Part shown: positions 58,331-64,000 of the stretch, one piece after another | Layout: each line of letters opens with the position of its first letter | How positions within the stretch are numbered: the first letter of the stretch is position 1 | DNA from: Solimonas sp. | GTDB taxonomy: Bacteria > Pseudomonadota > Gammaproteobacteria > Nevskiales > Nevskiaceae | Direction of reading: 5' to 3' | Assembly: GCA_030149365.1 (NCBI GenBank) | Contig: JASBRP010000004.1 | Coordinates: 186,001-250,000, forward strand | Length of the DNA stretch: 64,000 nucleotides | The notes under the pieces: model-generated | The model's input: only the letters and a program-made list of their open reading frames with translations | Told to the model about the DNA's origin: nothing | Databases searched by the model: none | Made by a program: the position numbers and the translations under genes

Positions 58331-61114
58331 ATGTACAAATTTTCCAAGGGAGTCCTGCGGTCGTTGCGGCGAGTTGCACTCGCGGCGACGACCAGCGGCG
58401 TGATCGCCGCGGCGGGAGCGGCTCAGGCATCTGCGCCTGCCGCCATCAACAAGTACACGGGGGAGATCATTCCCAACGGTTCGGTGCTGCTGGTCTGGAC
58501 GGGCGACGGTTGCGCCCTGCCGGTCCCCATCGGCACCTGCAGCCCCGACAGCGCCCAGGACTTCCTGGCGGTGGTCGACGTGGAGCCCAACTCCACCCGC
58601 TACGGCGACGTCATCTGGACCGCCGAGTTGCCGCGCGTGACGCTGTCCAACATCCTGCCGGGCGGCATCATCGCCAACTCCGATGCGCACAACGACCCGC
58701 ATCACATGCTGAGCTACACCTCGTACATCTCCGGTGGTGGCGACGGCCTGCAGAAGGGCCGCAAGTACACCTTCGGCGGCGGCGTGATCAGCAAGAACGT
58801 GTTCCGCTACGACATCACCAGCGTGCGCAACATCCAGAAGGCCGACCTGGTGGTCTGCGGTACGCAGCCCAAGCGCTCCTCGCTGACCGACGACTTCATC
58901 GTCATGCCGGCGCCGGGCGGTGATCACAAGATCATCTACACCTACATGGGCAGCTACGGCTACGGCGCCATGGGCACGGTCACCGAGATCGACCCGGGCC
59001 GCAACGCGCCGACGCTCGCCGGCATCTGCACCCCGTCGATTCCGGCGGTGGCGCCGCTGCTGGAGACCGTGGGCCTGCTGGGCTGCGTCGGCGGCACCAC
59101 GCCGGAAGACAGCGCCGAACCGGGCCACAAGGGCATCACCGAGTACCCGGGCTGCGTCAGCGCCAACCAGCCGCGCAACCCGACGAACTACACGAGCTAC
59201 CCGGACCAGCGCGAGTCACGCAAGCGCAACCAGGGCGTGTTCTTCCTGGGCAACTCCGACGCCGGTCACGAGTCACAGCCTCACGGCATGGGCCTGACCT
59301 ATGACGGCAAGTACCTGGCCACCTCGGACTACGCCGTGCCGGCCTCCATCGGCGCCGCCGCCATCAATGGCGCGCTGTCGGTGTTCTGCGCCAAGAACCA
59401 GACCGTCAACGTCGGCCCCCTGGGCATCTGCGGTTCCACCTACGGCGCCTCGGTGCGCGTGTGGGAGACCAGCGGCGTCTACAACCTGGGCAAGACCCGC
59501 GACTCGCTGAAGGAAGCCAACGTCTACGGCAACAACTCCTACATCCGCTCGGTCAGCGCCGTGCCGGATGGCCCTCGCCACGAGGAAGTGCTGTTCCACG
59601 AGGAGAACGAGGGCCTGATGGCCTTCGGCCTGGCGCACCAGTCGCATCACTGCGTGGGCCAGAAGGGCTGGGAGAACCTGGGCGATCCGTCCTACGACGC
59701 CGCCGTGACCAAGGCCGGCGTGTCGGCCAACGACGCCTCGAAGATCAGCTCCTCCGACTGCAAGCCGGGCGACGCCGACTACGTGCCGCATGACGGCGCC
59801 TTCACCGCCAGCATGTGCGGTGGCGTGCTGTACTACTCGCCGGACATCACCATCCGCGGCGACCAGCCGAACGCCTACGGCGGCAACGGCCCCTATTGGC
59901 GCCCGGTGTATGACGTCGGCCCCTGCTCGGGCGTGTCGTACTTCACGCTGTCGGACGATGACCGCTTCCTGATCCAGCCGGTATCGGGCATCCAGAGCCC
60001 GCCCAGCATCGATCCCTCGGGCAGCGCCGTGTTCGACCGTGACTACCCGCGCCAGCACAGCCGTCGCGTGCTGACCGTCGACGTGCGTCCGCTGCTGGCC
60101 AAGGGCAAGGCAGATACCGCCGAAACCCGCATCGCCTGCGACTTCCCGCCGCCGGATGCCACCCGTCCGGCCAACACCTCGCTGGGTACCTCGGCCACGC
60201 GCAGCAACCGCTTCGCCGGTGCCAGCGGCAAGTTCAACGTGCTCAAGCACAACAACGAGGCGGACGATTGCCCGCGTATCCGTGGCGCCATCGGCCAGTT
60301 CGAGACCGGCCCGCACGGCAAGGGCCTGCCCACCACGGTGTCCTCCAACACCGACCAGGTCGGCACCGGCTACCTGCGCCTGGTGAGCGTACTCGACAAC
60401 GTGCTGAACCCCGGCACGCTGCTGAACAACATCACCGACGCGGCCGGCAACGTGCTGGACGGCAGTGCCATCCGCAGCCTGCTGGAGCTGAACGTCGACG
60501 GCCTGGGCCTGCTGGATGGCCTGGACGTGGCGGGCATCATCCTCAACGGCCAGCAGACCGGCGGCGAGCCCTCGGGCGACGGCGGCACGCCGGGCAGCGG
60601 CAACCTCAATTCGCTGCAGAACCTGTACACCCACGGCGGCCCGCACTTCACGCTGTACGACCGCCTCGGTCACCAGCGCACGCCGAACGGCGAGGGCGGC
60701 TACCTGGACCTGCGGCCGAAGGTGGTCAACGGCCTCGGCCTGCCGCGTGACCAGGTGGAAGGCCAGCCGGAGGCTTCGGGCTCCGCCCGCTTCGCCTTCA
60801 TCCAGTACTTCGTGGAACTGCAGCACGTCCCGGGTCCGGGTACCGGCTCCGACGGCGACCGCACGATCTGCCTCGGCAAGTTCGACCGCAAGACCGGCGC
60901 GACGGTGCTCGACACCTCGTTCACCGACGAACTGCTCGGCACGCCCTGCCTGGACTTCGACAGCAAGGCGCGTGACGGCTGGACCTGGCCGGGCGCCCGT
61001 GGTGCCAAGGGCGGCGCCAAGCCGCACGCGGCAGCCTTCGAGCGTGACGGTGCGGCGCTGTTCGGCCCGGGCTACTACCCGGCCAAGCCGATCGACGCGG
61101 ATGGCACGCAGTAA
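58331..61114 (+). CDS. Large secreted protein related to selenium-binding protein/methanethiol oxidase (SBP56)
   Basis: 927 residues from ATG 58331 with AGGAG upstream. A signal peptide of about 33 residues, then a beta-propeller-like protein. Elements recalling SBP56 are DFLAVVDVEPNSTRYGDVIW (78-97), DPHHM (122-126), QPHGMGLTYDGKYLATSDY and KPHAAAFERDG near the end, with conserved His residues likely to bind copper. Typical SBP56 proteins have 430-470 residues, so this form is about twice as long with several insertions and numerous Cys. Neighbouring MbnPH genes parallel the SCO/MauG-type helpers of mtoX loci. Function inferred. Confidence 0.6.
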   Translation: MYKFSKGVLRSLRRVALAATTSGVIAAAGAAQASAPAAINKYTGEIIPNGSVLLVWTGDGCALPVPIGTCSPDSAQDFLAVVDVEPNSTRYGDVIWTAELPRVTLSNILPGGIIANSDAHNDPHHMLSYTSYISGGGDGLQKGRKYTFGGGVISKNVFRYDITSVRNIQKADLVVCGTQPKRSSLTDDFIVMPAPGGDHKIIYTYMGSYGYGAMGTVTEIDPGRNAPTLAGICTPSIPAVAPLLETVGLLGCVGGTTPEDSAEPGHKGITEYPGCVSANQPRNPTNYTSYPDQRESRKRNQGVFFLGNSDAGHESQPHGMGLTYDGKYLATSDYAVPASIGAAAINGALSVFCAKNQTVNVGPLGICGSTYGASVRVWETSGVYNLGKTRDSLKEANVYGNNSYIRSVSAVPDGPRHEEVLFHEENEGLMAFGLAHQSHHCVGQKGWENLGDPSYDAAVTKAGVSANDASKISSSDCKPGDADYVPHDGAFTASMCGGVLYYSPDITIRGDQPNAYGGNGPYWRPVYDVGPCSGVSYFTLSDDDRFLIQPVSGIQSPPSIDPSGSAVFDRDYPRQHSRRVLTVDVRPLLAKGKADTAETRIACDFPPPDATRPANTSLGTSATRSNRFAGASGKFNVLKHNNEADDCPRIRGAIGQFETGPHGKGLPTTVSSNTDQVGTGYLRLVSVLDNVLNPGTLLNNITDAAGNVLDGSAIRSLLELNVDGLGLLDGLDVAGIILNGQQTGGEPSGDGGTPGSGNLNSLQNLYTHGGPHFTLYDRLGHQRTPNGEGGYLDLRPKVVNGLGLPRDQVEGQPEASGSARFAFIQYFVELQHVPGPGTGSDGDRTICLGKFDRKTGATVLDTSFTDELLGTPCLDFDSKARDGWTWPGARGAKGGAKPHAAAFERDGAALFGPGYYPAKPIDADGTQ

Positions 61115-61157
61115 GACAAGGCCGACAAAGCGGCCGTCATGAAACGTTGACGTACAC

Positions 61158-61191
61158 GGACGCTGCCTGCGCAAGCAGGCAGCGTCCTTTT
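61158..61191 (+). terminator. Rho-independent terminator after the SBP-like gene
   Basis: Perfect 12-bp stem (61158-61169 / 61176-61187), 6-base loop, then four T. It should end the cysB-mbnPH-RND-SBP transcript, at least partly, before the parvulin gene. Confidence 0.88.
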
Positions 61192-61231
61192 CGGCTTCAA
61201 CGGCCGTGTAAATGACCTTGATTCAACAGAG

Positions 61232-62104
61232 ATGAACAACATGACCTACACCAAGAATTTCATTGCCCTGGCACTGACGACCGTGCTGGGCTCCACCGCG
61301 GCGCTGGCCGCCCCCGCCTCACAGGGCCTGGCCGCGGACGTGCTGGTCAATGGCCAGCCCATCAGCCGCAACCACGTGCTGCTGATGAGCCAGGGCATCG
61401 ACCCCGAGAACAAGTCGAACCGCTCGGAGAATGCCGACGCCCAGGCGGCAGCACGCGCCGAGCTGATCACCCAGGAAGTGCTGGCGCAGGAAGCGAGAAA
61501 GCAGGGCCTGGACAAGGTGCCGGTGATCGCCGACCAGCTGGCCTTCCAGAACCGCGTGATCCTGTCGCGCGCCTACCTGGAGGACTTCTTCGCCAAGGAC
61601 CCCATCACCGACTCGGTGCTGAAGAAGAGCTACGACTTCAAGAAGGCCAACGGCAAGATCCAGGAATACAAGATCCGCCACATCCTCGTGCAGACCCCGG
61701 AACAGGCCCAGGACCTGATCGCCAAGCTCGGCAAGGGCGAGGACTTCACCGCGCTGGCCAAGCGCAGCACCCAGGACCCGGGTGGCCAGGCCAACGGCGG
61801 CGACCTCGGCTGGTTCCGCCCCGACATCTTCGTGGATCACCACTTCACCGACGCCGTCGAGGCGCTGAAGAAGGGCCAGTACACCAAGACGCCGGTGCGC
61901 ACGCGCTTCGGCTGGCACGTGATCAAGCTCGAAGAGGCCCCGCGCGCGGTCGCCAACCCCGAGAACTTCGAAGCGCTGGATGACTCGGTCAAGGAAGCGC
62001 TGCGCCAGAAGGCCGCGCAGATCCGCATCGAGGAACTGACCGCGCGCCTGACTGCCGGCGCCAAGATCAGCAATCCCGGCACCGTCGCCCGTAACAGCAA
62101 GTAA
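61232..62104 (+). CDS. Periplasmic parvulin-type peptidyl-prolyl isomerase
   Basis: 290 residues. Signal peptide of about 26 residues, a SurA_N-like helical region, and a parvulin domain at about 140-235 (IRHILVQTPEQA, STQDPGGQANGGDLGWF, PVRTRFGWHVIKLEE). It is a chaperone/isomerase for exported proteins, perhaps the large Cys-rich SBP-like protein or its metal partners. An identical gene order (SBP-like, parvulin, ankyrin) hints at a functional set; this is inference from the window only. Confidence 0.9.
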   Translation: MNNMTYTKNFIALALTTVLGSTAALAAPASQGLAADVLVNGQPISRNHVLLMSQGIDPENKSNRSENADAQAAARAELITQEVLAQEARKQGLDKVPVIADQLAFQNRVILSRAYLEDFFAKDPITDSVLKKSYDFKKANGKIQEYKIRHILVQTPEQAQDLIAKLGKGEDFTALAKRSTQDPGGQANGGDLGWFRPDIFVDHHFTDAVEALKKGQYTKTPVRTRFGWHVIKLEEAPRAVANPENFEALDDSVKEALRQKAAQIRIEELTARLTAGAKISNPGTVARNSK

Positions 62105-62113
62105 GGAGACGAC

Positions 62114-62755
62114 ATGAATCCCAACAAGATCGTCATCGCCCTGTTGCCGTTGCTGCTGGCCGCCTGCGCCACCACCTCCGGCTCGCCGGAAGCAGGCAAG
62201 CCCGCCGCCGCGCCGGTTGCCGACGCACAGCCGGCGCTGACGCAGGAGGAACGCGTCGCCTTCTTCGTCAACCACGCACGCGCGGGCGAACTGCTCGACG
62301 TCGCGCGCGAGCTCAAGGCCGGGCTCGACGTCAACGCCTTCGACTCGCTGGACCAGACGGCGCTGATCGGCGCCGTCAGCCACAAGCAGATCCTGGCGGT
62401 GAAGCTGCTGCTCAACAGCGGCGCCAACCCGGAGCTGGCGGATCGCGCCGGCTGGACGCCGTTGATCCATGCGGTCTACGCCGGTGCCGATCCGGACCTG
62501 CTGGGCCTGCTGCTCGAAGCCGGCGCCGACGTCAACGGCCGCAACGATCGCGGCATCACGGCGCTGTATCTCGCCAGCGTCAGCGGGCGCGAAGAGCAGG
62601 TGAGCTACCTGCTGTCGCGCGGCGCCGATCCGGCGCTGGCGTCCAAGGCTGGCTACACGCCGCTGCGGATCGCCCAGCTCAAGGGCCTGCAGAAGGTCGT
62701 GGCGCTGCTCAAGGATGCACCGTCGCCCGCGACGGCCGCCCGCGCCACGCCCTGA
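62114..62755 (+). CDS. Ankyrin-repeat lipoprotein
   Basis: 213 residues. Lipobox LAAC with Cys19, an Ala/Pro spacer, then four ankyrin-like repeats between about 60 and 200 (DQTALIGAVSHKQILAVKLLLNSGANPE, GWTPLIHAVYAGADPDLLGLLLEAGADVN, GITALYLASVSGREEQVSYLLSRGADPA). Periplasmic protein-protein interaction is expected, possibly with the parvulin, whose gene ends 9 bases upstream. Confidence 0.88.
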   Translation: MNPNKIVIALLPLLLAACATTSGSPEAGKPAAAPVADAQPALTQEERVAFFVNHARAGELLDVARELKAGLDVNAFDSLDQTALIGAVSHKQILAVKLLLNSGANPELADRAGWTPLIHAVYAGADPDLLGLLLEAGADVNGRNDRGITALYLASVSGREEQVSYLLSRGADPALASKAGYTPLRIAQLKGLQKVVALLKDAPSPATAARATP

Positions 62756-62765
62756 TGCATCGCAG

Positions 62766-63794
62766 ATGATCCGCGCCGCCGCCCTGCTGCTGTGCCTGCC
62801 GCTGCTGGCATGGGCGGCGCCGGGCGAGCGCGTGCTGCAACTGGACAAGGCCGAGCAGCGGCGCCTGCAGTTGCGCACCCAGCGCGCCGATGCGCCGGCC
62901 ACGGTGCTGCTGCCGGCGCGCGTGGTGGTGGATCCGCGGCGGCACCTGCGCGTGACCAGCATCCAGGCCGGCACGCTGGAGCCGCCACCGGGAGGTTTTG
63001 CGGTGGCGGGAGACACGGTGGCCGCGGGCCAGCTGCTGGCCTGGCTGCGCCCGGCGCTGACGGCGCCGCAGCGTCGTGACCTGGAGGCCGAACGCGTCGG
63101 CGTGGAGCGCGACGTGCAGCTTGGCCGACTGCAGATCGAGCGCTACTCGATCGACGAGGCGGAGAATCTCGACATACGCCTGCCGACACCCTCCATCCAG
63201 ATCCTGACCGACTACCGCATCGCCAAGGCGCGGCAACTGGAGCTTCGGCACGCATTGGATGGCCGCGTGGCGATCCGCGCACCGGCCTCCGCCATCGTGC
63301 TGCGTTCCGGCTTGCGCAGCGGGCGTGTCGCCGCGGAGGGGGAAACCCTGCTGGAGCTGAACAGCAGCGGTGGCGTGGCGGTGGAGCTGCTGTTCGATGG
63401 CGATGACTACGACAGTGCCTCGGGTTCCGAGGCCTGGACACTGCAGGGCGGGCGACTGCCGCTGAGCTTCCTGGGAGAAACCCTGGACCCGGTCTCGCGC
63501 TCGCGCCGTGCCTTGTATGCCGCCGGCGCATCCCTGCAGCCCCTGGCCGTCGGCCAGCCGCTGCGCCTGGGCCTGTCGCGTCGCGCGCAGGCCGGCTGGT
63601 TGCTGCCGGCGCGCAGCCTCCAGGCCCGTGGCGACCGGCAGTTCGTCTGGCTGCATGAGGCGGCGGAGCGCTTCGTGCTGCGCCAGGTATCGGCCACCGT
63701 CCTGCCGGATGGCTGGGCACGCGTCGCCGGGCTGGCGCCGGACTCACGCGTGGTGACCGAGGGCTCTGCCGCCTTGTCGGGGCGAGGCTCGTGA
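62766..63794 (+). CDS. RND membrane-fusion (HlyD-like) adaptor protein 1
   Basis: 342 residues from ATG 62766. Signal peptide of about 17 residues (AWAAPG), lipoyl-like segments (VTSIQAGTLEPPPGGFAVAGDTVAAGQLLAWL and RAPASAIVLRSGLRSGRVAAEGETLLEL), a short helical hairpin (about 100-160) and a C-terminal beta-barrel/MP domain. It should couple the CusA-like pump to an outer-membrane channel. Followed by a second adaptor with a 4-base GTGA overlap. Confidence 0.85.
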   Translation: MIRAAALLLCLPLLAWAAPGERVLQLDKAEQRRLQLRTQRADAPATVLLPARVVVDPRRHLRVTSIQAGTLEPPPGGFAVAGDTVAAGQLLAWLRPALTAPQRRDLEAERVGVERDVQLGRLQIERYSIDEAENLDIRLPTPSIQILTDYRIAKARQLELRHALDGRVAIRAPASAIVLRSGLRSGRVAAEGETLLELNSSGGVAVELLFDGDDYDSASGSEAWTLQGGRLPLSFLGETLDPVSRSRRALYAAGASLQPLAVGQPLRLGLSRRAQAGWLLPARSLQARGDRQFVWLHEAAERFVLRQVSATVLPDGWARVAGLAPDSRVVTEGSAALSGRGS

Positions 63795-64000
63795 AGCCAT
63801 TGCGCCTTGCGACGGCAGCCGTGGCACTGGCGATGACAGGCATCGTCCACGCGGCTTCGATCACGCCGGAGGGCGTGCGCCGCATCGGCGACACCGAGTT
63901 GATGGTGCCCAAGGGCCTGCAGCGCCTGCTCGGCATCCGTACCGAAGTGATCGGCAGCACGGGGGGTGCCCCATCGCTGCTGGCCGAGGTAGTGGCCGAT
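63791..64000 (+). CDS. Start of a second periplasmic adaptor-like protein, cut by window end
   Basis: The first 70 codons from GTG 63791, overlapping the previous stop by 4 bases. A signal peptide of about 22 residues (MKPLRLATAAVALAMTGIVHA) precedes a soluble start, RIGDTELMVPKGLQRLLGI, which resembles the beginning of RND adaptors. A tandem adaptor pair is typical of some heavy-metal RND loci. The family call is provisional because most of the protein is missing. Confidence 0.6.
   Translation, partial: MKPLRLATAAVALAMTGIVHAASITPEGVRRIGDTELMVPKGLQRLLGIRTEVIGSTGGAPSLLAEVVAD

Noticed and set aside
59273..61174. Minus-strand open frame of 633 codons
   Set aside because: Antisense to the SBP-like gene; composition is that of a shadow frame.

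Overview
This is a GC-rich (about two thirds G+C by eye), densely coding bacterial chromosome segment. Gene families, codon use and REP-type palindromes point to a Gammaproteobacterium. The combination of an AlkB-type alkane hydroxylase, DUF1302/DUF1329 envelope proteins, many CoA and oxidoreductase genes and an encapsulated cysteine desulfurase suggests a hydrocarbon- or lipid-degrading member of the Nevskiales/Solimonadaceae (Solimonas, Hydrocarboniphaga or Nevskia-like). That placement is inference. I saw no rRNA, tRNA, CRISPR array, phage or insertion sequence.

Layout. (1) 1-6.8 kb: a five-gene minus-strand operon (two DUF1214 paralogues, a PAPS-type sulfotransferase, an SDR and an EthD-type protein) faces a TetR regulator and APS kinase (cysC), which would make PAPS for the sulfotransferase. 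Two matching 18-bp palindromes lie in the divergent promoter. (2) 7.3-20 kb: two alpha/beta hydrolases with two small membrane proteins; an AraC regulator divergent from an AlkB-rubredoxin fusion; then MMPL/RND, DUF1329, DUF1302 and YCF48-like genes, a probable module for handling hydrophobic compounds in the envelope. (3) 20-28.8 kb: an XRE regulator, a DUF4124 protein, ntrB/ntrC with an NtrC-type site, a LuxR response regulator, a hybrid sensor kinase, a QsdR-type TetR regulator and a GNAT gene. (4) 28.8-40 kb: a minus-strand catabolic cluster that reads like a pathway: Baeyer-Villiger-type monooxygenase, esterase, GMC dehydrogenase, SDR, acetoacetate-decarboxylase-like protein, acyl-CoA dehydrogenase, PaaG-like enoyl-CoA isomerase. 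A divergent AraC regulator and a TonB receptor follow.

(5) 41.4-49.8 kb: a sulfur island. Minus strand: two YeeE/YedE half-transporters, a secreted protein of unknown function and a FadL-type porin. Plus strand: rhodanese, serine O-acetyltransferase, a small XRE regulator, a family 2A encapsulin shell (SrpI type) and its cysteine desulfurase cargo, whose first 26 bases overlap the shell gene. (6) 51.8-64 kb: cysB is translationally coupled to mbnP-mbnH, a His-rich membrane protein and a CusA/CzcA-type RND pump. A 927-residue secreted protein resembling the selenium-binding protein/methanethiol oxidase family follows, then a parvulin, an ankyrin lipoprotein and two membrane-fusion adaptors, the second cut by the window end. 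CysB next to copper/heme maturation genes and a possible methanethiol oxidase suggests a sulfur-scavenging locus.

Start codons were chosen by family alignment, ribosome-binding site and overlap with upstream genes. Family assignments come from reading the proteins, not from database searches.
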